Below, in pieces: positions 9,521 to 18,273 of a DNA stretch of 64,000 bases. The stretch lies in the NCBI RefSeq assembly GCF_018687275.1, contig NZ_CP061287.1, positions 372,001 through 436,000 of the forward strand, in the 5' to 3' direction. The notes beneath the pieces are model-generated. The model was given only the letters and a program-made list of their open reading frames with translations, searched no databases and had not been told where the DNA came from. Both the position numbers and the translations under genes were made by a program. Position 1 is the stretch's first letter. Each line of letters opens with the position of its first letter. Source of the stretch: Polynucleobacter sp. MWH-Aus1W21 (GTDB taxonomy: Bacteria; Pseudomonadota; Gammaproteobacteria; Burkholderiales; Burkholderiaceae).

Positions 9521-10444
9521 ATGACAGCGCATTTATTGCCGCCTGGCATTGAGGTTTTTGAAAGAGGGTGGCTCTCCGCAAATAATATTTTTCACTACGG
9601 CAAGGATGATGTCTCCTTGGTTGACTCGGGTTATTGCACTCACCAAAAAATGACTTTAGATTTAGTGGGTGGCGCCATTCAAAAGCATGGCTTAAGTACA
9701 TTAAATAAGTTGGTGAATACGCATCTTCACTCCGACCATTGTGGTGGAAATGCTGCTCTAGCAGAAGCATTTCGTTGTGAGGTGCATATTCCAGTAGCAG
9801 AAGAGTTGGCAGTCAAAAATTGGGATAGTAATTTATTGAGCTATGACAACTTAGGACAAGAGTGCCCACAGTTTTCTCATCATCATGTATTAATTCCTGG
9901 CGAGGAAATTTTATTAGGAAGATATTTTTGGAAGATATTAGCTGCGCCGGGTCATGATCCCCATTCCATTATGTTGTATCAAGCGGATCATCGCATTTTG
10001 ATCTCAGCTGATGCCCTATGGGAAGAGGGTTTTGGAGTTATCTTTCCTGAGCTCTGGGGTGAGGCTGGGTTTGAGGAGGTAGCGCAAACTTTAGACCTGA
10101 TTAGTACTTTGTCGATCGATTTGGTTATCCCAGGTCATGGCGCACCTTTCTCAGATGTTGCTAAGTCACTAGATACAGCTCGATCGAGATTAGATTACTT
10201 GGCATCTGATCCAGATCGTAATGCACGTCATGGCGCTAAAGTCTTGCTGAAATATCGCCTTTTAGAGTGGCGTAGTCGTGAGATGGGGCAAGTAAAAGAT
10301 TGGATTGCCAATACACCGGCACTAATCAGTGCATCCAAGATACTCAATATGAGTATGGATGAATTTACTCAGTGGTTGCCTAAGTCCTTGATCAAATCAG
10401 GGGCTGCAAAATTAGAAGGCGAAACATTGGTAGACCTTGCTTGA
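9521..10444 (+). CDS. Metallo-beta-lactamase-fold hydrolase
   Basis: 307 residues. HLHSDHCGG at 68-76 is the zinc-binding HxHxDH signature; further ligands sit in APGHDPHS and IPGHGAPF. The fold hydrolyses diverse substrates (thioesters, lactones, phosphodiesters), and the substrate here is not evident. There is no signal peptide, so it is cytoplasmic. It starts 3 bases after the lipocalin stop and is probably the last gene of an msrP-lipocalin-hydrolase operon. It converges on the outer-membrane protein gene with a 9-base gap containing an AT-rich near-palindrome. Confidence 0.85.
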   Translation: MTAHLLPPGIEVFERGWLSANNIFHYGKDDVSLVDSGYCTHQKMTLDLVGGAIQKHGLSTLNKLVNTHLHSDHCGGNAALAEAFRCEVHIPVAEELAVKNWDSNLLSYDNLGQECPQFSHHHVLIPGEEILLGRYFWKILAAPGHDPHSIMLYQADHRILISADALWEEGFGVIFPELWGEAGFEEVAQTLDLISTLSIDLVIPGHGAPFSDVAKSLDTARSRLDYLASDPDRNARHGAKVLLKYRLLEWRSREMGQVKDWIANTPALISASKILNMSMDEFTQWLPKSLIKSGAAKLEGETLVDLA

Positions 10445-10453
10445 TTACTTTTT

Positions 10454-11248
10454 TTAAAAAGTAAGCGCAACTTTTCCGTATACCATCCAGTTGTAGACTT
10501 GGTAGGTTTGAACCACTTGTTTTGAACCGCCCACAGCAAATAAAAGATTTTTATTGATCCTTTGGGTCAGCATGGTATCAATTGGTATAAACCAGCCGCC
10601 ACCAGCTGCGTTATAAAACGCGCCGTTTTCATCCCAAAAACGAATTTGGGTGCTAGGCCCCAAGTTCAGGCCAACCGTTGGATAAAGTTCAAGGCGACTT
10701 GTTAGTGGTGGGGGACTATTGTCGGAGGGTGCCTTTGCATTAAATCCGAACATATAGCGCGCTAATGGCGAGATATCCGCCAGAATATTTTGCCCGCTAC
10801 CGGCGGGTATGAATGAAGTGCTAACTTGAGGGCCAGCTAACCATTGACCTGTGTTGCCAAGTGGCGCCAGGACTCTTGCCCCAACATTACCAAGCCAGCC
10901 AGCCTTTCCACCCCATATCGTCACCATTGCATTGTCTGCTGAATAAGTGCCAGTTGAATGCGCAGGCAGTAGAGGGCCATAAGGGGCAATGTAGGCTGCA
11001 TCAAGTCTCAGTGTGCCGTGCCAGTCGCCCATATTTAGAGGGTTGTAGTAACGTAATTTGAGGGTATCGGCATAGTTTTGTGAGCCGTCGTACTCATGGT
11101 AGCCCCAGAATTCCAAGATTCGATCTTGAGATCTCGTCTGAGATGCATTAACGAGCCCTAAAATGGGTGTAGGAGCTTGCTCAGCAGCACACGCTAAAGC
11201 GGTAGATATACATAGCAATAAAAAAGTGAGCGTGCGCAGAAATGGCAT
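10454..11248 (-). CDS. Putative outer-membrane beta-barrel protein
   Basis: 264 residues. A signal peptide covers residues 1-21 (LLLCISTALACA, AAEQA). The mature part alternates hydrophobic and polar residues in short strands rich in Gly, Tyr and Trp, and ends in a C-terminal Phe (MVYGKVALTF), the typical signal for outer-membrane barrel assembly. Family membership is not certain; it resembles small barrel proteins of the MetA/transporter type. It diverges from the SDR gene across 56 bases. Confidence 0.6.
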   Translation of the reverse strand: MPFLRTLTFLLLCISTALACAAEQAPTPILGLVNASQTRSQDRILEFWGYHEYDGSQNYADTLKLRYYNPLNMGDWHGTLRLDAAYIAPYGPLLPAHSTGTYSADNAMVTIWGGKAGWLGNVGARVLAPLGNTGQWLAGPQVSTSFIPAGSGQNILADISPLARYMFGFNAKAPSDNSPPPLTSRLELYPTVGLNLGPSTQIRFWDENGAFYNAAGGGWFIPIDTMLTQRINKNLLFAVGGSKQVVQTYQVYNWMVYGKVALTF

Positions 11249-11304
11249 ATGGGTATTAATATTAAATTACAAACCATTATTTACAAAAAAGTTAAAGAGG
11301 AAGT

Positions 11305-12075
11305 ATGGAGCACACCGTATTAGTGACTGGCGCAACCGCTGGATTTGGAGAAGCAACTGCCCGACGCTTTTTGGCTCATGGCCATCAGGTAATTGCTGTT
11401 GGTAGAAGAGCGGAGCGCCTGGGTGATTTAAAAGATTCTTTGCCTGCTGAGCAACAGAAGAAACTTTTGACATTGGTTTTAGATGTTTGTGACAGTGCTC
11501 AGGTAGATGCATTGGCAAGTACTCTGCCAGCGGAATTTTCTCAGGTCACTGTATTGGTAAATAATGCTGGTCTTGCATTGGGTTTGGAGCCGGCACATAA
11601 GGCCTTCTTGAGTGATTGGGATCAGATGATTGATACCAACATCAAGGGGCTCGTTCATATGACTCGTGCCCTCCTACCAGGCATGGTGGAGCGTAAGCGA
11701 GGACACGTCATTAATTTGGGATCTGTCGCTGCTAACTATCCATACCCGGGTGGCAATGTCTATGGTGGAACTAAGGCGTTCGTAAAGCAATTTAGTTTAA
11801 ATTTGCGCGCCGATCTCATTAGCACGCCATTGCGTGTGACTTGTATTGAGCCGGGGATGTGTGCTGGCACAGAGTTTTCTTATGTGCGCTTTAAGGGCGA
11901 TGACGACAAAGCAGAAAAAGTTTATAGCGGAGTACACGCTTTAAGTGCTGATGATGTAGCAGAAGCTATATATTGGTCTGCTACTTTACCAAGTCACATG
12001 AACATCAATGTTTTAGAGATGATGCCTGTTCAGCAAGCTTTTAATCCTTTTAATATTCATCGTGGTGAGCTTTAG
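11305..12075 (+). CDS. Short-chain dehydrogenase/reductase (YdfG-like)
   Basis: 256 residues with the complete classical SDR set: TGATAGFG at 8-15 for NAD(P) binding, NNAG at 86-89, Ser140, and YGGTK with Tyr153 and Lys157 as the catalytic pair. The sequence resembles E. coli YdfG, an NADP-dependent 3-hydroxy acid dehydrogenase acting on serine and related compounds; exact substrate is inference. The stop overlaps the converging DUF2889 gene by 4 bases. Confidence 0.88.
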   Translation: MEHTVLVTGATAGFGEATARRFLAHGHQVIAVGRRAERLGDLKDSLPAEQQKKLLTLVLDVCDSAQVDALASTLPAEFSQVTVLVNNAGLALGLEPAHKAFLSDWDQMIDTNIKGLVHMTRALLPGMVERKRGHVINLGSVAANYPYPGGNVYGGTKAFVKQFSLNLRADLISTPLRVTCIEPGMCAGTEFSYVRFKGDDDKAEKVYSGVHALSADDVAEAIYWSATLPSHMNINVLEMMPVQQAFNPFNIHRGEL

Positions 12076-12620
12076 GTCTTAGGCTTATTCCACTGATAGA
12101 ACTTGGGGTAGACGCGCATCACTACTGGCCCATTAAAGTCCCATGATTTACAGGTGCCCAAATAGAGTGGCGGCTTTTTACCTGTGGGATCAAAAAACGC
12201 TCCTGGAATGGACTGATAAGCCGCGGTAGCAAGGCTAGTAAGAAGTTCACGTAAATGGGTACAGCCCTTAATGCCACCAAGATGAGTATCAATTGTCTTG
12301 CGCCAACCCTTGCCCAGTTGAGATCCAATCAGCGAATCCATTGGTGGGATCACAGCAGTGCACTCTGCGTGTGGATGGCCATCCATGGCTGCTTCAATAT
12401 CTTTGATAACAAATTCTTTATCTAGTGTGACGCGCACCCACATGTCATGAAATGCCTCGCCAGGCTGCCACACTTTTGCGCTAGTTTGAAAGGGATTGGT
12501 TTTAAAATCTTTTAGATGACCCTCAATGTCCCATAACCCATCCTCTCTTGTGTACCCTTGAAAAGTAATTTCTCGTGTGTGTAGTAAGGATCGTGGTTTC
12601 GGGGTAGATAGCATGGGCAA
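12072..12620 (-). CDS. DUF2889 domain protein
   Basis: 182 residues, cytoplasmic. It shows the DUF2889 pattern: an N-terminal HTREITFQGYTREDGLWDIE segment (acidic-hydrophobic strand), FHDMWVRVTLD, and a C-terminal GIKGCTHLREL motif with conserved Cys-Thr-His. The function of the family is not established. It converges on the SDR gene with a 4-base overlap and diverges from the pseudouridine synthase gene. Confidence 0.8.
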   Translation of the reverse strand: MPMLSTPKPRSLLHTREITFQGYTREDGLWDIEGHLKDFKTNPFQTSAKVWQPGEAFHDMWVRVTLDKEFVIKDIEAAMDGHPHAECTAVIPPMDSLIGSQLGKGWRKTIDTHLGGIKGCTHLRELLTSLATAAYQSIPGAFFDPTGKKPPLYLGTCKSWDFNGPVVMRVYPKFYQWNKPKT

Positions 12621-12717
12621 TTGCTTTTTGTGATGGCATGAATATCTAATGATAATGAATTAGAGAAATGGTTGGCTGTCTCAGTGCATTCTTGCTCTGT
12701 AGTATCCTTTGCAGCAT

Positions 12718-13443
12718 ATGGCAAAACCTATTTCTCTCGAAAAAATTCTCTTTAGCCAGGGCTTTGGTACTCGACGCTACTGTAGCGATTTAGTGTATGC
12801 CGAGCTGGTAAAGGTAAATGGCGTATTAGCCGAGGATCCAGAAGAAAGAGTTGTTACTGAAAATCTCATGCTCAATGTTGAGGGTAAGGATTGGGAGTAT
12901 CACGAGAAGGCTTATCTAGCATTTAACAAGCCGGCTAATTATGAGTGCTCACATAAAACAACGCATCACCCCAGTGTGTATAGCTTACTCCCAGCCCCTT
13001 TTGTTGAAAGAGGTCTGCAGTGTGTGGGGCGTCTAGACTACGACACTACTGGCTTACTCTTAATCTCTGATGATGGTCAATTTATTCATAAGATGACCAC
13101 CCCGAAAAAGAATACAGGGAAAGTCTATCAAATCACTACGCCAGAGCCCATTACCCAGAAGCAAATCGATCATCTATTAAATGGGGTTGTATTGGATGAT
13201 GACCCAAAGCCCTGCTTTGCAACTGCATGTAAACAAATCTCAGATCATGTTTTGGCAATGACAATTGTTGAGGGACGCTATCACCAGGTAAAGCGCATGA
13301 TGGCTGCAGTTGGAAATCACGTTGCGCAGTTGCATCGCACTGAAATTGGCGCCTATCAGATGCCTGCTGATCTGCCGGAGGGTGAATGGCGTTGGCTGTA
13401 CCCGGAAGACTTAAAGCAACTTTCACAAAGTGTTGCTAACTAA
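12718..13443 (+). CDS. Pseudouridine synthase, RsuA/RluB/E/F family
   Basis: 241 residues from ATG at 12718 (a TTG three codons earlier is less likely). An S4-like RNA-binding segment is at the N-terminus (SLEKILFSQGFGTRRYCSD), followed by the catalytic block GRLDYDTTGLLLISDDG containing the nucleophilic Asp. EGRYHQVKRMMAAVGNHV is the family's second signature. The enzyme isomerises a uridine in rRNA to pseudouridine. Whether it targets 16S (RsuA) or 23S (RluE/F) cannot be decided from sequence alone. The pterin dehydratase gene follows after 11 bases. Confidence 0.88.
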   Translation: MAKPISLEKILFSQGFGTRRYCSDLVYAELVKVNGVLAEDPEERVVTENLMLNVEGKDWEYHEKAYLAFNKPANYECSHKTTHHPSVYSLLPAPFVERGLQCVGRLDYDTTGLLLISDDGQFIHKMTTPKKNTGKVYQITTPEPITQKQIDHLLNGVVLDDDPKPCFATACKQISDHVLAMTIVEGRYHQVKRMMAAVGNHVAQLHRTEIGAYQMPADLPEGEWRWLYPEDLKQLSQSVAN

Positions 13444-13454
13444 AGGAGTCTGTC

Positions 13455-13748
13455 TTGATAGTTGATGGCTTTGATGTAGAAAAAGAAATTTCGCTTTGGA
13501 CGTTAGATGGTAATAGCATGGCTATTCGGCGCGAGTTTACCTTTGCGGACTTTAAGCAAGCATTCGAATTTATGACCTTATGTGCTGGGTATGCCGAAGA
13601 AATTGATCATCACCCAGATTGGTCCAACTCTTGGAATAAGGTATTGGTATCGCTGACAACGCACTCCGCCAAAGCCTTAACCAAGCTCGATATTCAGTTG
13701 GCAAAAGCAATGGATGCTTTTGCCGCCCAAGTGAACTCTAATAATTAG
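13455..13748 (+). CDS. phhB: 4a-hydroxytetrahydrobiopterin dehydratase (PCD/DCoH family)
   Basis: 97 residues. The family motif is EEIDHHPDWSNSWNKV with the paired catalytic histidines, followed by LTTHSAKALTKLD. The enzyme dehydrates the carbinolamine formed by aromatic amino acid hydroxylases and regenerates the pterin cofactor. The start is TTG at 13455, supported by a strong AAAGGAG six bases upstream; no ATG is available nearby. No phenylalanine hydroxylase gene lies in the window. The stop overlaps the converging acidic-protein gene by 4 bases. Confidence 0.85.
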   Translation: MIVDGFDVEKEISLWTLDGNSMAIRREFTFADFKQAFEFMTLCAGYAEEIDHHPDWSNSWNKVLVSLTTHSAKALTKLDIQLAKAMDAFAAQVNSNN

Positions 13749-13960
13749 TGCTCATCACCCTCATGTCCTTCTTCATTCATGCTCATGAGGATAGTTGCGA
13801 GTAAGCCATAGACCACTTCGGTGGAGATCATGCCATCTTCATCGAGCTCATCAATTAAGTCATTCAGACGGTCTTCGGTGGGCTCGTTAAGCAAGGTCAT
13901 GGCACACTCGCACCCATAATCAAAGTCTTCATCGTTCTGGGTTTGGTTCTCTTCGGTCAT
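13745..13960 (-). CDS. Small highly acidic protein, unknown function
   Basis: 71 residues from ATG at 13960, chosen because AAGGA sits five bases upstream; the ATG at 13966 would leave no spacing. The protein is dominated by Asp, Glu and Asn at both ends, with a short hydrophobic middle (VVYGLLATILMSM) and a CEC motif near residue 17. No family is recognised. Acidic tails rich in His/Asp/Glu could suggest metal or protein binding, but this is speculation. It converges on phhB with overlapping stops and faces away from the IorAB-type operon. Confidence 0.6.
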   Translation of the reverse strand: MTEENQTQNDEDFDYGCECAMTLLNEPTEDRLNDLIDELDEDGMISTEVVYGLLATILMSMNEEGHEGDEH

Positions 13961-14105
13961 ATTCATCCTTAATTGAAGGCTCAGGATAGCAAATTACAGC
14001 CTAATTCGATAGGGTCGGCGCCTGGGGTTGGTGTTGGTTTATGTGCAAGTGCAAAAAGTTAAGAATGATTTATAGTCATTTGAAAAGAAAACCATAGGAG
14101 ATAGC

Positions 14106-14603
14106 ATGCAACTAGACATTAATGGCAAGATACAAAATATTGACGTAGAACCCAATATGCCTCTACTTTGGGCAATTCGGGAAGTGGTTGGGCTTACGGG
14201 TACCAAGTACGGTTGTGGCGTAGCCCAATGTGGAGCATGCACCGTCTATCTCAATGGCGAGCCTGTTCGTTCATGTTCAATTCCAGTATCTGCTGTAGGT
14301 AAGGCCAAAATTACTACCATTGAAGCACTCTCTCAAAATAATACGCATCCAGTACAACAAGCATGGATTGCATTGGATGTGCCTCAGTGTGGCTATTGCC
14401 AGTCTGGTCAAGTAATGGCAGCGGCAGCTCTCTTAAAGAGAAATCCAAAGCCTACTGATGCCGATATTGATAATGCGATGGGAAATCTGTGCCGTTGCGG
14501 AACTTACCAAAAGATCCGGGATGGAATTCATGTTGCATCTGGTCAAAAGAAATTAGTAGATGTTCTGGCGCAGTACAACGCTACTCCTGCGTCTCGTGGT
14601 TAA
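14106..14603 (+). CDS. 2Fe-2S subunit of molybdenum hydroxylase (IorA-like)
   Basis: 165 residues with two iron-sulfur domains: a plant-ferredoxin-type cluster (YGCGVAQCGACTVYLNG near 37-53) and an all-helical second cluster (CGYCQSGQ plus CRCGTYQKIRDG). This is the small subunit of xanthine-dehydrogenase-family enzymes of the isoquinoline 1-oxidoreductase or aldehyde-oxidase type. It passes electrons from the molybdopterin subunit. AGGAG precedes the ATG. The large subunit gene follows after 10 bases; no FAD subunit gene is adjacent, which fits the two-subunit IorAB arrangement. Confidence 0.9.
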   Translation: MQLDINGKIQNIDVEPNMPLLWAIREVVGLTGTKYGCGVAQCGACTVYLNGEPVRSCSIPVSAVGKAKITTIEALSQNNTHPVQQAWIALDVPQCGYCQSGQVMAAAALLKRNPKPTDADIDNAMGNLCRCGTYQKIRDGIHVASGQKKLVDVLAQYNATPASRG

Positions 14604-14613
14604 GGAGAAAAAG

Positions 14614-16842
14614 ATGACAACAAAAAATCAAACTCCTCATTTAGAAAACTCTTCCCGTCGTGAATTCATCATCAAAGGCACGATGCTTGGTGGTGGATTG
14701 ATGTTGGGTATCGGCGCTTTGCCTGATGCTTACGCGCAGGCTGGCGCAAAATATGATCCCAATACTCCAACACAAGCTGGCGAGGCTGAGGTGAACGCTT
14801 GGGTCAGTATTAAGCCAGACGATACCGTTTACATCCGCATCGCGCGTTCGGAGATGGGGCAAGGCACCCGAACAGGTCTTGCGCAATTGGTAACAGAAGA
14901 GCTCGAATGCAATTGGAAGAAAGTTAAAACTCAGTCTGCAACTCCGGGGCAGAGCTTGGCACGCAAGCGCGTATGGGGCGAGCATGGCACTGGCGGTAGT
15001 CGTGGCATTAGGATTTCGGAAGATTATGTTCGTCGCGGTGCTGCGGCTGCGCGCATCATGTTGATGCAAGCCGCTGCCAATCAGTGGAATGTGCCCGTTG
15101 AAGAGTTGACGGTAGATAAGGGTGTCATCACCCATAAGGCAACAGGTCGTAAAACTACTTATGGCAAAGTCGCTGAGCTAGCTTCAACTTTGACGCCGCC
15201 TGATCCAAAATCAATTGTTTTAAGAGATCCCAGAAACTGGAAGGTGGCTGGTCAGCCTTATGCACGTTTAGATACGGCTAATAAAGTAAATGGGTCAAAG
15301 GTTTATGGTGTTGATTTGCAGCTTCCAGGCATGCTTTGTGCTTCGGTAAAGTCTTGCCCAGTATTTGGTGGCAAGTTGGTGAGTTACGATGAGGCTAAGA
15401 TCAAGGATATGCGCGGCGTAAAAGGTGTTGTCAAAATTAATGACAACACTCTTGCTGTTGTTGCTGATACCTGGTGGCATGCAAATACGGCGCTCAATGC
15501 ATTGCCAATTGTTTGGGATGAAGGCAAGGCAGCTAGCGTTTCGCAAGACAGCATTAATAAAATGTTGCGAGATGGCTTAGATGAGCAAGGTGATTTTTGG
15601 CAGCGCAAAGAAGGCGATGCACCTGCCGCCATTAATAGTGCCGCTAAAAAAGTGGAGGCAATCTATTACACGCCGTACCGTGCCCACGTCACGATGGAGC
15701 CTATGAATGCTACAGTCAAAATCACGGGCGATCGTGCTGAGGCTTGGGTGCCAACTCAAAATGGTGAAGGCTCACATGCGGCCTTATCTGAAGCTACTGG
15801 ATTTCCGCTTGCCAATTGCGAAGTCTATAAATTAGATTCTGGCTGTGGCTTGGGTCGTCGTGGCTCTACACAAGACTTCACAACTTTTGCTGCTAAAGTG
15901 GCGCAAAAATTTCCAGGACAACCAGTCAAGGTGATCTGGAGTCGTGAAGAGGATATGACTCACGATTTTTACCATCCAATAGCAATGGCAAAAATGTCGG
16001 CTGGTATTGATGGTTCAGGCAATTTGACTGGTATGCACATTAAGGTTGCAGGCCAATCGATTAATGCCACCTTGGCACCGCAGAATATTAAGAACGGCAA
16101 GGACGAACGTCAACTCCAGGGCTTCTATGAAAAAGGTCCCGATGCACAACTTGGTTACACCTTTCCAACCCTCTTAACTGAGTACGTGATGAAGAATACG
16201 CATGTGCCTGTGGGTCCATGGCGTGGTGTGAATACCAACCAGAACGGCATCTTCATGGAATGCTTTATGGATGAGTGTGCTAAAGCTGCCGGAAAGGATC
16301 CGGTGCAATTTAGACAAGCACTGATGCAGAGTCATCCAAAGCATCTAGGTGTTCTAAATGCCGCAGCTAAAAAAGCAGAGTGGGATAAGCCATTGCCGGC
16401 TGGAACATTCCGAGGTGTTGCTCAGTTCATGGGGTATGCCAGCTACTCCGCTTGCGTGGCTGAGGTGACTGTACAAAACAATGTAGTTAAGGTTACACGC
16501 CTTGTCTTTGCCCTAAATTCGGGACACGTTGTTAATCCTTATTTGACTCGAGAGCAAATTGAAGGTTCTGTAGCGATGGCGCTGGGAGCGATTTTCTTGC
16601 CAGAGATCTCTGTAGAAAATGGCCGCATCAAACAGCAAAATCTTGATACTTATCCGCTACTGAAGTTATCTGCAACTCCAAGGATTGAGACAGTTTTAGT
16701 CCCGAGTTTTGATTTCTGGGGTGGGGTAGGTGAACCAACGATTTGCGTAGTAGGCCCTGCCGTAGCAAATGCAGTTTCTGCTGCAATTGGTAGGCCAGTT
16801 CGTAACTTCCCATTAAGCAAGGAAGGCTTAAGTTTGGCTTAA
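14614..16842 (+). CDS. Molybdopterin-binding subunit of xanthine dehydrogenase family (IorB-like)
   Basis: 742 residues from ATG at 14614, selected by AAGGAG seven bases upstream. The N-terminus has a twin-arginine signal (SSRREFIIKGTMLGGG) and an Ala-rich cleavage region, so the complex is likely exported folded. Internal blocks (SEMGQGTRTGLAQLV, GVGEPTICVVGPAVANAV) match the molybdopterin domains; the Glu in GVGEP is the expected catalytic base. The family hydroxylates N-heterocycles or oxidises aldehydes; the substrate is unknown. It forms an operon with the 2Fe-2S subunit and is followed by an 11-bp hairpin. Confidence 0.9.
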   Translation: MTTKNQTPHLENSSRREFIIKGTMLGGGLMLGIGALPDAYAQAGAKYDPNTPTQAGEAEVNAWVSIKPDDTVYIRIARSEMGQGTRTGLAQLVTEELECNWKKVKTQSATPGQSLARKRVWGEHGTGGSRGIRISEDYVRRGAAAARIMLMQAAANQWNVPVEELTVDKGVITHKATGRKTTYGKVAELASTLTPPDPKSIVLRDPRNWKVAGQPYARLDTANKVNGSKVYGVDLQLPGMLCASVKSCPVFGGKLVSYDEAKIKDMRGVKGVVKINDNTLAVVADTWWHANTALNALPIVWDEGKAASVSQDSINKMLRDGLDEQGDFWQRKEGDAPAAINSAAKKVEAIYYTPYRAHVTMEPMNATVKITGDRAEAWVPTQNGEGSHAALSEATGFPLANCEVYKLDSGCGLGRRGSTQDFTTFAAKVAQKFPGQPVKVIWSREEDMTHDFYHPIAMAKMSAGIDGSGNLTGMHIKVAGQSINATLAPQNIKNGKDERQLQGFYEKGPDAQLGYTFPTLLTEYVMKNTHVPVGPWRGVNTNQNGIFMECFMDECAKAAGKDPVQFRQALMQSHPKHLGVLNAAAKKAEWDKPLPAGTFRGVAQFMGYASYSACVAEVTVQNNVVKVTRLVFALNSGHVVNPYLTREQIEGSVAMALGAIFLPEISVENGRIKQQNLDTYPLLKLSATPRIETVLVPSFDFWGGVGEPTICVVGPAVANAVSAAIGRPVRNFPLSKEGLSLA

Positions 16843-16868
16843 CAATCTAATCCCCTTAACTTAGAATT

Positions 16869-16905
16869 CGACCCTATTGGTTTGCAAATCAATAGGGTCG
16901 TTTAA
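16869..16905 (+). terminator. Hairpin after the molybdenum hydroxylase operon
   Basis: CGACCCTATTG / CAATAGGGTCG forms a perfect 11-bp stem with a 10-base loop, then TTTAAT. The T-tract is short, so termination may be partial and msrQ, starting 9 bases later, could receive read-through. Confidence 0.6.
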
Positions 16906-16913
16906 TATGGCTT

Positions 16914-17507
16914 ATGAGATTTTTTAAGGCATCGATCTTCTTGCTTTCCCTATTACCGTTAGCCCGGTTAGTTTGGCTTGGTGCTGATGGCGGCCTAGGC
17001 GCCAATCCAATTGAATTCATTACTCGCTCAACCGGTACCTGGGCACTTGTATTTCTTTGTATTACGCTAGCCATGACGCCCTTGCGCCTAATAACAGGCT
17101 GGACTGTCTGGATTAAGCTGCGTCGGATGCTGGGATTATTTTGTTTTTTTTATGCCTGCATTCATTTTTCAATCTGGTTTTGGTTGGATCAAAATCTAGA
17201 CCTTCAATCGATGTGGAGTGATGTTATTAAGCGTCCATTTATTACGATGGGCTTTCTGACTTTGGTACTGCTGACTCCATTGGCACTGACATCCAATCAG
17301 TGGTCAGTACGTCAACTCGGAAAGCGCTGGTCTGTATTGCACAAGCTCGTCTACATCATTGCTTGCACTGCAATAGCTCACTATTGGTGGCATAAAGCCG
17401 GTAAAAATGATTTGAATACCGTAACAATATATGGGTCAGTCATTTTGCTATTGCTTGCTTCTCGATTTCCAATCGCGAAGGACTTTTTGCAAAGACTTAG
17501 AACTTAA
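16914..17507 (+). CDS. msrQ: Haem-binding membrane subunit MsrQ
   Basis: 197 residues with about six membrane helices and the ferric-reductase-like pattern. Histidines lie in YACIHFSIWFW, SVLHKLVYI and IAHYWWH, and provide haem ligands. MsrQ takes electrons from the cytoplasmic or quinone side and hands them to MsrP for repair of oxidised methionines in the periplasm. It is separated from msrP by about 8 kb of unrelated genes, although the two are normally a bicistronic pair. Start ATG at 16914; no strong ribosome binding site is visible, as the terminator hairpin stands immediately upstream. Confidence 0.88.
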   Translation: MRFFKASIFLLSLLPLARLVWLGADGGLGANPIEFITRSTGTWALVFLCITLAMTPLRLITGWTVWIKLRRMLGLFCFFYACIHFSIWFWLDQNLDLQSMWSDVIKRPFITMGFLTLVLLTPLALTSNQWSVRQLGKRWSVLHKLVYIIACTAIAHYWWHKAGKNDLNTVTIYGSVILLLLASRFPIAKDFLQRLRT

Positions 17508-17519
17508 AAATTTACGGGC

Positions 17520-17890
17520 TTAAAACTCAGTCGTATAGCGAATGGCAAGGCGCCTTGTTTCTATAAAGCTATTTTTGATTTCTGTATCGCGTCCGTATTG
17601 CAGGCTAATTCTGCCAAAGGGGTAGTAGGCTAATGCACTTAATAAAAAACGTTGAGTATTGACGGTATTATTTTGATACGTATTGCCAATTGTCGTTGCG
17701 CCACCAGCCACATAAAAGTACGAGGCACCTAGTGTATAAGTTTGATTGATCTTATAAATTGGACCCAGTTGGGTGGTTGTTAAGGATTTTGATTTAAAGA
17801 TGTATTGCTTGTAGATAAGCAGGCAGCGGCGCACTGACTATTGCCGCCAAACCACATTGTGTCGACGGCGATCATGCCGTCTAAATTTAT
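17520..17890 (-). pseudogene. Remnant of a gram-negative porin gene
   Basis: The minus-strand frame at 17520-17834 (GTG start, 104 residues) encodes only the last strands of a betaproteobacterial trimeric porin: YTLGASYFYVAGGATTIG, then YYPFGRISLQYGRDTE, ending RYTTEF with the C-terminal Phe required for barrel assembly. Upstream, a different frame reads LDGMIAVDTMWFGGNSQC before hitting a stop, so an apparent frameshift separates two porin-like pieces. The first two-thirds of a normal 350-residue porin are missing. This is best explained as a decayed copy rather than a functional short gene. Confidence 0.65.
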
Positions 17891-17937
17891 CGAGATATTG
17901 TAATTAATCTAAAAAATTTACATGATCTTGCCATACA

Positions 17938-18273
17938 ATGGCTTGCATGAATACATACGCCCTAGGGCTAGCATCTTGCTTGATATTGATGAACATTTCA
18001 GCCTGTACACAAGCGCCACCATTACCTCCGGGGTCCGCAACTTACTCCCCATATTCCGCTCAGCAGATGAAGGGGTTTAATAACCAGACTCTTTCTCCAG
18101 TTGAGGGGCCGTTTGGACCGGTCGATCCAAGGGCAGAAGATCTGCGCCTATCTAAAGAACGCGCATTAGATTCAAAATACTATAGTCAACCAGTTGGCGA
18201 ACAAGAGGCTGAGGCGCAAGAAACGCAATCGGCTGATCCATATCGAGCAACACGACCCGTTTTAACTTTCTAA
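17938..18273 (+). CDS. Small lipoprotein, unknown function
   Basis: 111 residues. Residues 1-23 form a lipoprotein signal with a lipobox-like NISAC, so Cys23 would be acylated. The mature part is Pro/Gly/Gln-rich (PPLPPGSATYSPYS, VEGPFGPVDPRAEDLRL) and probably unfolded in part. No family is recognised. ATG at 17947 is an alternative start. The stop overlaps the converging SRAP gene by 4 bases. Confidence 0.6.
   Translation: MACMNTYALGLASCLILMNISACTQAPPLPPGSATYSPYSAQQMKGFNNQTLSPVEGPFGPVDPRAEDLRLSKERALDSKYYSQPVGEQEAEAQETQSADPYRATRPVLTF

Noticed and set aside
14560..14613. Longer N-terminus of the molybdopterin subunit
   Set aside because: The ATG at 14614 has an AAGGAG and starts directly before the twin-arginine signal.
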